Assembly: GCF_018070565.1 (NCBI RefSeq)
Contig: NZ_JAGPXL010000008.1
Coordinates: 62,001-126,000 of the forward strand
Reading direction: 5' to 3'
DNA length: 64,000 nt
DNA from: Streptomyces sp. B93
GTDB taxonomy: Bacteria > Actinomycetota > Actinomycetes > Streptomycetales > Streptomycetaceae
Both the position numbers and the translations under genes were made by a program. The notes under the pieces are model-generated. The model saw nothing but the letters and a program-made list of their open reading frames with translations. It was not told the DNA's origin and did not search any database. Positions 38,294 to 47,051 of the stretch are shown one piece after another (within the stretch, counting starts at the first letter, position 1; each line of letters opens with the position of its first letter).

Positions 38294-39064
38294 ATGTACA
38301 ACGAAGAGATCGATTACGGCCGAGCAGCGTCGGCCCCGTTGGTGCCGCCGGAAGCGACCTGGGATCCGGCCGAGGAACTGGCCTGGATGCTTCAGGAAGC
38401 AATGGTCGAGCAGCCTCCGGTAATTCCGGGACCCCGCGACGAGCAGTCGGTCACCGCACCCCCGGCAGGTTCTCATCTGAGCAACCTCCAGGAAATCACG
38501 GCAGAACTACCGCCGTTGAAAAGATCCTCTCACAGTCATCGCAGGGTCCGGGAGCGTGGCCGCCTCAACGCACTGCGGTCCATCAGTTACCTCATTGCGG
38601 CGATCGCGGCGGTTATCGCGTCCGCGGTGAGTTTCCTCAGCGGAATAGTCGCGGGGGATCCCCTGCGGGCGGTGGCCGCGGCGCGTACGCAGGGCGGGGT
38701 CATCGCGTGGTGGCCGTTGCTGGTGTACGGCCCGTGGCTGGTCGCGTCACTTTCGATCCTCAGGGCGGCCCTGCACCGACGCCGGGCGACGCACTCGTGG
38801 TGTGTGGTCGTCCTCTTCTCGGCGATCGCCATCTGCCTGAGCGTCGTACAGGCGCCGCACACCTTCATCGACAGCACGGCGGCAGCGCTGCCGGGCCTCG
38901 CCGCCCTGGCCTGCCTCCAGCAGGCGGTACGCCAGATCACCCTGACCCGGACACCGCGCCGAGCGGCCCCACGCCACCGAGTACGGCAAACAGACGCACC
39001 CCCGAAGGACCAGGAACCCCACGAGGACGACACCCCCAACCCCCGGCATCCCCACGCCCCCTGA
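38294..39064 (+). CDS. DUF2637 membrane protein
   Basis: 256 residues. About 95 hydrophilic residues are followed by four membrane segments (SYLIAAIAAVIASAVSFL, then about residues 140-156, 170-185 and 196-212) and a Pro/Arg-rich cytoplasmic tail. DUF2637 proteins are typical of actinomycete plasmid and integrative-element transfer/regulatory regions and XRE/DUF397 neighbourhoods, so the gene may be a relic of such an element. No integrase or transfer genes accompany it. Confidence 0.8.
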   Translation: MYNEEIDYGRAASAPLVPPEATWDPAEELAWMLQEAMVEQPPVIPGPRDEQSVTAPPAGSHLSNLQEITAELPPLKRSSHSHRRVRERGRLNALRSISYLIAAIAAVIASAVSFLSGIVAGDPLRAVAAARTQGGVIAWWPLLVYGPWLVASLSILRAALHRRRATHSWCVVVLFSAIAICLSVVQAPHTFIDSTAAALPGLAALACLQQAVRQITLTRTPRRAAPRHRVRQTDAPPKDQEPHEDDTPNPRHPHAP

Positions 39065-39069
39065 AGCCT

Positions 39070-39191
39070 CAACGCCGACGCCTTGGCGCAACTCCCACTG
39101 CAGCAAGAACCCCACGGGCCCCGCATTGACCTCTTCCGCCCCGCAGAGGGGAGGGAGGGGGACGTTAACCGCATCCCTCACCAAGAAGTGA
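39070..39191 (+). pseudogene. DUF397 remnant
   Basis: One frame reads TPWRNSHCSKNPTGPALTSS and on to a stop at 39189-39191. At the DNA level it follows the intact DUF397 gene (37803-38003) from the TGGCGCAA of its WRK segment to the stop. About 60 bases between SY/SH and the SKxPTGPAL segment are missing and the rest is degraded. No start codon or XRE partner is present. It abuts the inverted-repeat island and shares its first bases. Confidence 0.7.
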
Positions 39192-39474
39192 CCGTCGGGG
39201 CCGCCCGCTTCTTGGCCAGTGTCGTGCTTCCGCGACCCGGCCTCAAGGGCGCTCCGCTACGCTCCGCGTCGGCTACGCCGATAGCCCTGCGGGCCACCCT
39301 TGACCCCGGCCCGCTCCAGCCCGGGTGAGAAGCGAGCGGACGGCCCGGAAAGACGGGTGGCCGGGGCGTGTTCTCCCTTCGGGTGGGCTGCGTGGCGGGC
39401 CGGGGTGGCGGGGGCGCGTCGGCGCCTCGCCAGCACGCCGGGCCGGCTCAGCGGCCTGCGGCCCGGTGGGCGGT
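39188..39474. repeat. left arm of the long inverted repeat
   Basis: Begins GTGACCGTCGGGGCCGCCCG and is matched base for base, with scattered differences (by eye nearly 90% alike), by the reverse complement of 40505-40792. Long identical stretches include CGCTTCTTGGCCAGTGTCGT and the segment GGTGAGAAGCGAGCGGACGG. It is not coding in any frame that looks like protein. Confidence 0.9.
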
Positions 39475-39900
39475 GCGCGCCCGGTGGCCGGGGGCACGCC
39501 GGGATGGACGTGGCGGCTGACGGCCGGTTAGGGACGCGCGTCCGGTGGGCGGAGGCACGCCGGGATCGGCTTGGCGGCCATCGGCCTGTGTGCGGCTGGG
39601 GAGACGCGAACGGTAGTCACCAAGCACGCTCGCTTCGGCGACCGACCGTCGGTGGCGGGTGCGCGCCGGGTGAGTGGACCACACCGGGCGGACTAGGCCA
39701 CTGACAGTGACGGCGTAGTGGGCGGGGCGCGCCAGGCAGTCGGGCCACGCCGGGCGGACTTGACGGCTGACAGGCCAATGGACGGGGCGCGCCAGGCGAT
39801 CGGGGCACGCCGGGATGGGTTCGGCGGCAAAGGGCCGGTGGGTGGGGGTGGTCGCGGGCGCGTCCGGTGGATGGGGGCACGCCGGATCGGCTCAGCGAGC
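39475..39900. repeat. degenerate 55-75-bp direct repeats inside the island
   Basis: About six copies of a unit built as GCGCGCCCGGTGGCCGG, GGGCACGCCGGGATGG, then TTGGCGGC and a GGCCGGT-like end recur. Copies begin near 39475, 39534, 39657, 39728, 39786 and 39858. Inverted relatives (CCCGGCGTGCC cores) lie on the right side at about 40380-40540. Spacing varies, so this is neither CRISPR nor a clean VNTR. Confidence 0.75.
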
Positions 39901-40504
39901 CTCGGAGGGCGGGCAGGTGTGTGGGGGCGCGGGAAGCACGGGGGCGGGGCCGGGGCCTCGCCGGGATGGGCTGGGCCTGGCCATCAGGCGGACGGACGGG
40001 CATAAACGACCCTCACCAGCCACACAAACCTCACCAACCCCAGCAAACACACCCCCCGACACCAATTGGCCCCTTTGACCCACACGCCACCTGACCAGGC
40101 ACGACATACCCCCACCTCACAGAGGATGCAGGCCAGACAGGCCATGAGCCAAAGGCACCAATCACTCCCACAGGACTCACTCACGAGGCTGATGTGACCC
40201 CAGAGGTCCCTGACCCGAGTCCCAACAGCCACCCACACCCCACCCAACCGAAAACCCCCAGCACCGGCACGCCCCACAGCAACCGGACCCCACCACCCAG
40301 GCACCCCACCCACGAACCCACACCACCCACCAGCCCGAGCCAGCCGCCGACCCCACCTGGCATGCCCCCCGCCTGACGCGCACCCCACCACCAGCCAATG
40401 GCCGCTTAGCCAGCCCGGCGTGCCCCCGACAACCAGGCGCGCACCCGCCACCGGCCGATAGCCGCCAAGCCCATCCCGGCGTGCCGCCACCCGCCTGACG
40501 CGCA

Positions 40505-40792
40505 ACCGCCCACCGGGCCGCCACCCGCTGAACCCGCCCGGCGTGCAGGCGAGACGCCGACGCGCCCCCACCACCCCGGCCCGCCCCACAACCCACCCGC
40601 ATGGCCAACACGGCCCGGCCCCCCGTCTTTCCGGGCCGTCCGCTCGCTTCTCACCCGGGCTGGAGCGGGCCGGGGTCAAGGGGCGGCCGCAGGCCGATCG
40701 GCGTAGCCGACGCGCAGCGGTAGCGGAGCGCCCTTGAGGCCGGGGCGCGGAAGCACGACACTGGCCAAGAAGCGGGCGGCCCCCACGGTCAC
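40505..40792. repeat. right arm of the long inverted repeat
   Basis: Reverse complement of the left arm; it ends at 40785-40792 with ACGGTCAC, the complement of GTGACCGT that starts the left arm. Small differences such as CGCGCCCC against CGCGACCC show that the arms have drifted or been imperfectly copied. Confidence 0.9.
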
Positions 40793-41174
40793 GGCGCGTA
40801 ACCGCTCCGGGAATCTCAGGTTCCCTCAAGCTGCGCCCTGGTCAGGGGGCCGATGTCGTGGGGCCGAGGTGCTTCGCGAGAGGCTGACCGGTGTCGGGAA
40901 CCCGTCACTCGGGCGGACCTTCCGCTTCACGAGGTGGGTAGGGCTCCGGGGGAGGGGGGCGGGGCTGAGGTCTTGGTTCTTGGTTGTAAAAGTCTGAGTT
41001 AACGCGGGTAACAGCCCAGGTCAGCGGCTTCCCCGGTGCGTTCGCGCGTACCGACCAATCAGTTTGGCGAAAGCCTTACGTTCGGGTCTACGGACGAGTA
41101 ACGTGCGTGCCCCGCACCACGCCCCCCACTCCCTGCGGTCCCTCAGGGACCTGAGCCGCGCAAGGAGCGCCGGG
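40793..41174. other. non-coding stretch before the DUF485 operon
   Basis: No gene seen. It should contain the promoter of the DUF485/symporter operon. An AT-richer patch lies at 40980-41000 (GGTTGTAAAAGTCTGAGTTA). Confidence 0.5.
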
Positions 41175-41621
41175 ATGTCCTACGAGCCGTATCCAGCCAA
41201 TTCCCATCCACATCCCCCTCATCTGACCTACCCCTGGCTGCCGCCACCCCCGGCCGCCCCGCCCGCCGCCGCCCCGTCCCGGGCGCCGCAGCATCCGCCC
41301 CTCGGGCACCACAGTGACCTGCGGATCCTGCGGACCGCCTACCGTTGGCAGCGGCGCGTCGCGACGCTCGCCGCGCTCGGGTACTTCGTCCTCTTCCTCG
41401 TGCTCTCCGCCTTCGCACCCGGGTTCATGGCCGGTACCGTCGCCGACGGGCTCCCCGTCGGGCTGGTGCTGGCGCTGGCCCAACTGCCCGTGACCTGGCT
41501 GGCGATCGCGCTGTACGAGTACACCGCCCACCGGTACGTCGACCCCCTCGCCCGGCGCATCCGGCGCCAGGCCGAGGTCGACGCCAAGCGTGCCGGGCAC
41601 GGGGGAGTCACAGGCCGATGA
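41175..41621 (+). CDS. DUF485 membrane protein
   Basis: 148 residues. A Pro/His-rich N-terminal 45 residues is followed by the DUF485 domain with two membrane segments (VATLAALGYFVLFLVLSAF and VGLVLALAQLPVTWLAIALY) and YTAHRYVDPLARRIRR. DUF485 proteins accompany acetate/cation symporters, and this gene overlaps the symporter start by four bases (ATGA). ATG 41175 lies eight bases after AAGGAG. Confidence 0.9.
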   Translation: MSYEPYPANSHPHPPHLTYPWLPPPPAAPPAAAPSRAPQHPPLGHHSDLRILRTAYRWQRRVATLAALGYFVLFLVLSAFAPGFMAGTVADGLPVGLVLALAQLPVTWLAIALYEYTAHRYVDPLARRIRRQAEVDAKRAGHGGVTGR

Positions 41622-43231
41622 CCGGGTTCAGCGACTCCGACCAGGCCATGTCCCTGGTCGCCTTCACCGCCGTAGCCACCGTCACGCTGCTGCTGTGCGT
41701 GATGACGGGGCCGGACCGTGACGACCTCGACGAGTTCTACACCGGGTACGGGTCACTGTCCCCGATGCGCAACGGGCTCGCCATCGCCGGTGACTACATC
41801 TCCGCCGCCACCGTCCTCGGCACCGGCGGGGTCATCGCGCTCTACGGCTACGACGGGATCGTGCTCGCGCTGAGCACGGCTCTGTCCCTGCTGTTGCTGA
41901 TGTTCCTGCTCGCCGAACCGCTGCGCAACGCGGGCCGGTTCACCATGGGCGACGCCTTCGCCCGCCGTATGCCGGGGCGCTCCGCGCGGATCGCGGCGTG
42001 TGTGGTGACGCTGGCCGCGCTGCTGCCGATGATGCTCGTACAGCTCGCGGGGACCGGGCAACTGCTCGCCTTCATCCTCGGGTTCAGCAGCGACGAGCTG
42101 AAGACCGGCGTCATCATGGGCGTCGGCGCGCTGATGATCTCGTACGCGGCGATCGGCGGGATGAAGGGCACGGCCCTGATCCAGATCCTGAAGATCGTGC
42201 TGCTGCTCGGCTCCGGTGCCGTCATCGCCGCGATGATGCTCAACCGGTTCGACTGGAGCCCGGGCGCCCTGTTCGACGCGGCCGCCGCCAACAGCGGTGT
42301 CGGGGACTCCTTCCTCAGCTCCGGCCTCCAGTTCCAGCGCGGCTCACAGCCCGAACTCGACATGGTCAGCTCCCAGCTGGCCGTCGTCCTGGGCGGAGCC
42401 TGTCTGCCGCACGTCACCATGCGCATGTACACCGCCTCCAGCGCCCGCCAGGTACGGCGGTCGATGTCCTGGGCGGTGTCCTGCGTGGCGCTGTTCGTCC
42501 TCGTCATCACCGTCGTCGGCTTCGGTGCCACCGCCCTGATCGGGCGCGAGCCGATCGCCGCCGCCGACCCGCAGGGCAACACCGCCTATCTGCTGGGCTC
42601 CCGGGCCGCGTTCGGCACCGAGGTGTCCACCCTGGAGACGTTCCTCTTCACCACGGTCACCGCTGCCATCTTCCTCACCGTGCTCGCCTCCGTCGCCGGG
42701 ATGATCCTCGCCTGCGCCAACTCCCTCGCGCACGACGTGTTCGCGGCCCGGGTGCAGGAGATGACCCCACGCCGGGAGATGACACTGGCCCGGCTCTCCG
42801 CCCTGGCGGTCGGGCTGCCCACGATCCTGCTCGCCACCCTCGTCCAGCACCGCAGCCTGCAACCGCTGGTCACGCTCTCCTTCTGCATCGGCGCCTCGGC
42901 CCTCGCGCCCGCCCTGGTCTACAGCCTCTTCTGGCGCCGCTACACCCGCACCGGTCTGCTGAGCACCCTCATCGGCGGCACCCTCGCGGTCCTCGTGCTG
43001 ATGCCGGGCACCAACCTCGTCTCCGGCTCCCCGCACTCCGCCTTCCCCGAGGCCGACTTCAACTTCTTCCCCTTCACCACCACCGGCCTGGTCTCCATCC
43101 CCCTCGGCTTCGCCTTCGGCTGGCTGGGCACCGTCCTCTCCGGCCGCCGCAAGGCCGACGAACAGCGTCGGCAGTACGAGGCAGTGGAGGGATGGATCCT
43201 CGCGGGGATCACCCGCAGGGGCGGCAAGTGA
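41618..43231 (+). CDS. sodium/solute symporter, acetate permease (ActP)-like
   Basis: 537 residues with about 13 membrane segments. The SSS-family pattern is clear: DDLDEFYTGYGSLSPMRNGLA, then GDYISAATVLGTGGV near residue 55 with the sodium-site serines, and GGMKGTALIQILK. It probably imports acetate or another short monocarboxylate with a cation; substrate is inferred from the DUF485 partner and the actP-like layout. The ATG overlaps the DUF485 stop. Some annotations call this family cation acetate symporter. Confidence 0.9.
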   Translation: MTGFSDSDQAMSLVAFTAVATVTLLLCVMTGPDRDDLDEFYTGYGSLSPMRNGLAIAGDYISAATVLGTGGVIALYGYDGIVLALSTALSLLLLMFLLAEPLRNAGRFTMGDAFARRMPGRSARIAACVVTLAALLPMMLVQLAGTGQLLAFILGFSSDELKTGVIMGVGALMISYAAIGGMKGTALIQILKIVLLLGSGAVIAAMMLNRFDWSPGALFDAAAANSGVGDSFLSSGLQFQRGSQPELDMVSSQLAVVLGGACLPHVTMRMYTASSARQVRRSMSWAVSCVALFVLVITVVGFGATALIGREPIAAADPQGNTAYLLGSRAAFGTEVSTLETFLFTTVTAAIFLTVLASVAGMILACANSLAHDVFAARVQEMTPRREMTLARLSALAVGLPTILLATLVQHRSLQPLVTLSFCIGASALAPALVYSLFWRRYTRTGLLSTLIGGTLAVLVLMPGTNLVSGSPHSAFPEADFNFFPFTTTGLVSIPLGFAFGWLGTVLSGRRKADEQRRQYEAVEGWILAGITRRGGK

Positions 43232-43314
43232 CCCGGCAGGCAACCACCGGACGGGCTGACGGACGGGACGGGCGCCGGACGCGCTGACGCACGTGCTGAC
43301 AGTGGCGGTTACGG

Positions 43315-44223
43315 CTACTCCGCGATCGCCCGTCCGCCCGTGAGCGCCGCGATGGTGTCGCGCACCTGGTCCATCTGCGCCTGTACGTCGTCCCAGCGCT
43401 CGCCGTGCTCACGCAGCAGCCGCTCCGTCTCCCGGGCGACCCGCTCGGCGTCCGCCCGCGCCCCGTCGACGATCTCGGCGGCGCGCGCGGTCGCCTCCTC
43501 CTGCCGGCGCCGTACGGACTCCTCCGCGTCCGCGAGTTCCTGCCTGGCCTCGGCCAACGCGGCATCGGCGCGCGCCGCCGCCTCGGCGTGGCGCGCGTCG
43601 AAGGCGGCCTCCCGTTCGGCGGTCTCCCGCTCCACGGCGGCGCACCGCTCGGCCTGCTCCCGCTCCTGCTCGGCTAGCAACGCGGCGGTGCGCTGGCGCA
43701 CCTCACGCAACACGGCGAGCACCTCGGCGCGCCGCTCCTTCACCTCACGCCGGGCGGCGACCCGGATCTCGTCGGCCTCGGCACGCGCCGCGGCCAGCCG
43801 CTTCCCGGCCTCCTCCTCGGCCTCGGCGCGCACTCCGTCGGCGTACTCCCTGGCCTCCCGCATCAGACCGTCCCCCCAGGTCTCCGCCCGTGCCAGCTCC
43901 TCCCGCCCCGCGCCCCGCGCCCGCTCCCGCACGTCCGCCGCCTCTTCCTCCCCGAGCAGGAAGAGGCGCCGCGCGCGCTCCCCGAGCGACTCGTACGTCT
44001 GCGGCCGCAGCTCCGCCACGACCTCCCGCAGATCCTCCAGGTCCTCCTCCATCTCGCGGGCGAGGACGGTGAGGCGGGCGGCCCGCTCCCACGCCGCGTC
44101 CCGGTCGTCGGAGAGCGCCACGACGAACGCGTCCACCTGTCCGGGCCGGTAGCCGCGGCCCCGGACGGTCGTGAACCCATAGGGCACATAGGGCACGTGC
44201 GGCGGCATCGACGCGCTGCTCAT
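43315..44223 (-). CDS. DivIVA/FilP-like coiled-coil protein
   Basis: 302 residues. A short N-terminal segment like DivIVA (GYRPGQVDAFVVALSDDRDAAW, residues about 22-43) is followed by nearly continuous coiled coil rich in A, E and R to the C-terminus, with no membrane segment. Streptomyces relatives are often labelled cellulose-binding protein, and the group includes cytoskeletal or polarity proteins such as FilP. The role here is unproven but is likely polar or scaffold-like. ATG 44223 is used (MSSASMPPHV); GTG 44241 is an alternative. Confidence 0.78.
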   Translation of the reverse strand: MSSASMPPHVPYVPYGFTTVRGRGYRPGQVDAFVVALSDDRDAAWERAARLTVLAREMEEDLEDLREVVAELRPQTYESLGERARRLFLLGEEEAADVRERARGAGREELARAETWGDGLMREAREYADGVRAEAEEEAGKRLAAARAEADEIRVAARREVKERRAEVLAVLREVRQRTAALLAEQEREQAERCAAVERETAEREAAFDARHAEAAARADAALAEARQELADAEESVRRRQEEATARAAEIVDGARADAERVARETERLLREHGERWDDVQAQMDQVRDTIAALTGGRAIAE

Positions 44224-44362
44224 CCTGGAACCCCTCTCCACCGGTCACGCGAAGGACAGCGAGGGGCGAACGACGCCCTTCGCTGCATTTGGCGCACATC
44301 TTGATGGATGAGAGGGAAGTGTTCATAACGCGACACTCCGCCCACAAGTCACGCACACAAAA

Positions 44363-44396
44363 GGGCTGGGTCCGGTCACACGACCGGACCCAGCCC
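44363..44396 (-). terminator. perfect 15-bp hairpin after the SUKH-4 gene
   Basis: GGGCTGGGTCCGGTC (44363-44377) pairs perfectly with 44382-44396 around ACAC, 20 bases after the SUKH-4 gene stop at 44417. Confidence 0.85.
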
Positions 44397-44416
44397 CTGG
44401 CAACTGACCAACTGCC

Positions 44417-47044
44417 CTACAGCAGCCCGTCCCACATCTGCTCCAGCAGCACCGACCACCAGCTCTCCGGCGAACCCAGCGCCGCCGGATCGAGCGCCGC
44501 CAGCTGGGCCTGGAAGTCCACCGTCCAGCGGCCCGCCTGCTCCTGGTTCAGCCCGAACCGCAGCCGCCACATCCGCCCCAGCAGCGCCAGGCACCGCGTG
44601 AACTCCGGCAGCCCGGTGTTCACGAACTGGGGCGGCACCGGCGCACCGCCCGGACCGGCCTCCACCGGCACGGCCACGATGTGCGCGGTCCCGTACTGCA
44701 CACAGATCGCCTTGCCGAAGTCGCTGCCCATCACCAGGTACGACCCCGCGTCCGACGCGGGCTGCACCCCACGCTCGGCCGCCAGCTCCGCCAGCGTCGG
44801 CACCGGCCGCCCCGGCTGGGCCTGCGCCCAGAAGAACGGGCCCATGTCCACCGGCAGCCCGGCCACCATCAGCGTGTGCGCCACGACCGGCGGCACACCC
44901 TGCCGGGACACCGCCGCCTGCTCGAACCGGAACACCCCCGGCCCGAACGCCGCCGCCAGCTCCTGCGCCACGCCCTCCGGCGGGACCGGCGGCGCGGGCT
45001 GCACGGGAGGCAACGGTGCCCGCACCGGGGCGGGACGCGCCGGGCCGTCCGCGACCTGGTGCAACTCGCCCTGGTGGGACAGCAGCTGCCGCATGCCCTG
45101 CTGCCGGCTCGCCTGATCGGTGCCGTACGGCGCGATCGACGTGATCCGCGCCTGCGGCCACTGCTCCCGGATCATCCGCGCGCAGTACGCGCCCGGCAGC
45201 TCGCACGACTCCAGCTCGGTGTGCAGCTCCAGCACCTGGTCCGGCGGCACGTTCATGGCCCGCAGCTCATGGAAGATCTGCCACTCCGGGTGCGGCGTAC
45301 CCGGCGCCGAACGCCGGATCAGCTGCTGCTCGGAACCGTCCTGCGCGCGGTAGCGCAGCACGGCCTGGTAGCCGGGGCCGACGGTGGGCTGACCGGTCGG
45401 CTGCTGCGGGTAGCCGTACGCCGGGGGCGGGCCGCCCGGTGCCGGGGCGCCGGGGGGACCGGGCGGCATCGGCTGCGGGGGAGGCGGGGGCGGGGGCGGC
45501 GGCGCACCCGGGCCACCGACCGGCGGCGCGGACAGCATGGTCTCGGCGTGGTGCACGGCACCGTGCGCACCACCGGCGGAGCCGCCAGGGGCGCCCGGGG
45601 CACCGGGGGCGGCCGGGGCACCGGGGGCGCCTGGACCCGCCATGCCCCCGGGGCCGGGGTCGGCGAGCATCGTCGCGGCGTGGTGCACGCCACCCGGCGG
45701 GGTTCCGGCACCACCGGCACCACCAGGAGCACCGGGCGGACCGGGCGGACCGGGCGGGGTGGGGGGAGCAGGAGGGCCGGGCGGGTTCGGAGCGCCCGGT
45801 GTGCCCGGCGGAGGCGTGCCAGGGCCGTCCGGGCCCAGCGACGACACCATCTGCGTGGGCACGTACGCCCCACCGGTACCGCCAGCACCACCGGGCACCC
45901 CCGGCGGCGAAGGCGGCGGCGGAGTGGCGCCCCCGGCCCGCGCACCCGGCGCCCCGGGCGCACCCGGCGGAGGCGGCGGCGCGACCCCGGCGCCCCGGCG
46001 TGGCGGAGGCGCGGCCTTGCTCGTCGCGGCGTCGGCGATGTCCCCGGCGTTCGGCGCGAGCGGGCGCTCGGGCGCAGGCGGGGTGGGTGCTGGCGGGGCA
46101 GGCGCGTGCGGAGCGGGCGGGGAAGGCGGGGTGGCAGGAGGCGTCTGACCCGGCCCCGGCGCACCCGGCGGCGTCTGACCCGGCCGCCCCGGCGCACCCG
46201 GCACCCCGGGTCCCCCGGGCACCGCAGGCGCCACCGCCGTCGGCGGCAGCTGGCTGCCCCCCGACATCAACGCCGTCGGAGCCTCCGGCGGCGTACCACC
46301 GGAACCGGAACCGGAGGAACCGGAACCGAAGCTGGGGCCGCCACCGGCCCCCGGCCCCGCGTCCCCGTCGCTCAACTGCGGCGCGTACACCGTCTCCGGC
46401 AGCGGTACGGAACGGTCCTCGCCCCCCGCGCCATTGGTGTCCGTACCCGCCCACGGCGTCGCCCCGGCGGGCGCCCCCGGCGCCGCGTCGTCGGCGCCCG
46501 CGGCGGCGGGCCAAGGCGTGGCCCCACTGGACCCAACACCACTGGACGCACCGCTGGACACACCAGCACTGGACGCACGAGCACTGGACGTGCTGGACGC
46601 ACCAGCACCCGAGGCGCCCCCGGAAGCACCACCCGCCCCGGACGTCTCCGCCTCCCGCCGGTCAGGAATCCCGATCCGGTCCGCCGCCTCCTGGAGCCAC
46701 TCCGGCGGAGTCAGCAGGAAGGACGTCTGATTGAGGTCCACCCGGGCCGGAGGCGCGGGCGGCGCGTCGGACACGGCGTCCGCCTGGCCGCCGTACTCCT
46801 CCTCGTAACGGCGGATCACCTCGCCCACCGGCAGCGAGGGCCACAGCGTGGCCTCCCCGCTGTCGCGGGCGATCACCAGCCGCTGGGTGCCGCCGTCGGA
46901 ACGCGGCCCGTCGGCCCGGTCCTCGGCCCACACCACGAAACCGAGGTCGAACTCCCGCACCCGCACCTCACGATGCTGGTACGACGGCACGTCCCCGTTG
47001 ATCCACTCCTCGGCGCGCTCCTGCGCCTGCGCGAAGGTCACCAT
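44417..47044 (-). CDS. three-domain conflict protein: YrhB/Imm35-like, deaminase-like, SUKH-4
   Basis: 875 residues, no signal peptide. Residues 1-90 resemble the YrhB/Imm35 immunity fold (FAQAQERAEEWINGD ... VREFDLGFVVWAED). Residues about 130-560 are a Pro/Gly/Ala linker with collagen-like GAPG/PGPP runs. At about 580-670 comes a region like the XOO_2897-type nucleotide-deaminase domain of polymorphic toxins (EWQIFHELRAM, then LESCELPGAYC with two cysteines spaced as in a zinc site). From about 690 the C-terminus is a SUKH-4 immunity domain (FRFEQAAVSRQ ... LVMGSDFGKAICVQYG). Toxin-like and immunity-like parts are thus on one chain. It starts seven bases after the SUKH-1 gene. Confidence 0.78.
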   Translation of the reverse strand: MVTFAQAQERAEEWINGDVPSYQHREVRVREFDLGFVVWAEDRADGPRSDGGTQRLVIARDSGEATLWPSLPVGEVIRRYEEEYGGQADAVSDAPPAPPARVDLNQTSFLLTPPEWLQEAADRIGIPDRREAETSGAGGASGGASGAGASSTSSARASSAGVSSGASSGVGSSGATPWPAAAGADDAAPGAPAGATPWAGTDTNGAGGEDRSVPLPETVYAPQLSDGDAGPGAGGGPSFGSGSSGSGSGGTPPEAPTALMSGGSQLPPTAVAPAVPGGPGVPGAPGRPGQTPPGAPGPGQTPPATPPSPPAPHAPAPPAPTPPAPERPLAPNAGDIADAATSKAAPPPRRGAGVAPPPPPGAPGAPGARAGGATPPPPSPPGVPGGAGGTGGAYVPTQMVSSLGPDGPGTPPPGTPGAPNPPGPPAPPTPPGPPGPPGAPGGAGGAGTPPGGVHHAATMLADPGPGGMAGPGAPGAPAAPGAPGAPGGSAGGAHGAVHHAETMLSAPPVGGPGAPPPPPPPPPQPMPPGPPGAPAPGGPPPAYGYPQQPTGQPTVGPGYQAVLRYRAQDGSEQQLIRRSAPGTPHPEWQIFHELRAMNVPPDQVLELHTELESCELPGAYCARMIREQWPQARITSIAPYGTDQASRQQGMRQLLSHQGELHQVADGPARPAPVRAPLPPVQPAPPVPPEGVAQELAAAFGPGVFRFEQAAVSRQGVPPVVAHTLMVAGLPVDMGPFFWAQAQPGRPVPTLAELAAERGVQPASDAGSYLVMGSDFGKAICVQYGTAHIVAVPVEAGPGGAPVPPQFVNTGLPEFTRCLALLGRMWRLRFGLNQEQAGRWTVDFQAQLAALDPAALGSPESWWSVLLEQMWDGLL

Positions 47045-47051
47045 CGCCAGC

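Larger units (their letters stand above)
39188..40792. other. 1.6-kb gene-free inverted-repeat island
   Basis: The whole segment is a fold-back: two outer arms of about 287 bases (39188-39474 and 40505-40792) enclose degenerate direct repeats on the left (39475-39960) and their inverted relatives on the right (40320-40504). In between is a pyrimidine-rich centre with few G (about 40000-40320). The top strand is G-rich left of the centre and C-rich right of it. ORFs across it are long only because GC-rich DNA lacks stops; codon use is not Streptomyces-like. There is no transposase and no rRNA or tRNA. Confidence 0.8.

Noticed and set aside
38294..39064. Intact integrative conjugative element around DUF2637
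   Set aside because: No integrase, Tra/FtsK-type translocase or replication gene is nearby; only DUF2637 and XRE/DUF397 genes hint at one.
39475..39900. CRISPR-like array
   Set aside because: Repeats are degenerate, spacing is irregular, there are no unique spacers and no cas genes.
39300..40829. Several 60-280 codon frames in the inverted-repeat island
   Set aside because: They follow the repeat pattern in multiple frames and both strands, with composition set by GC and no family resemblance.
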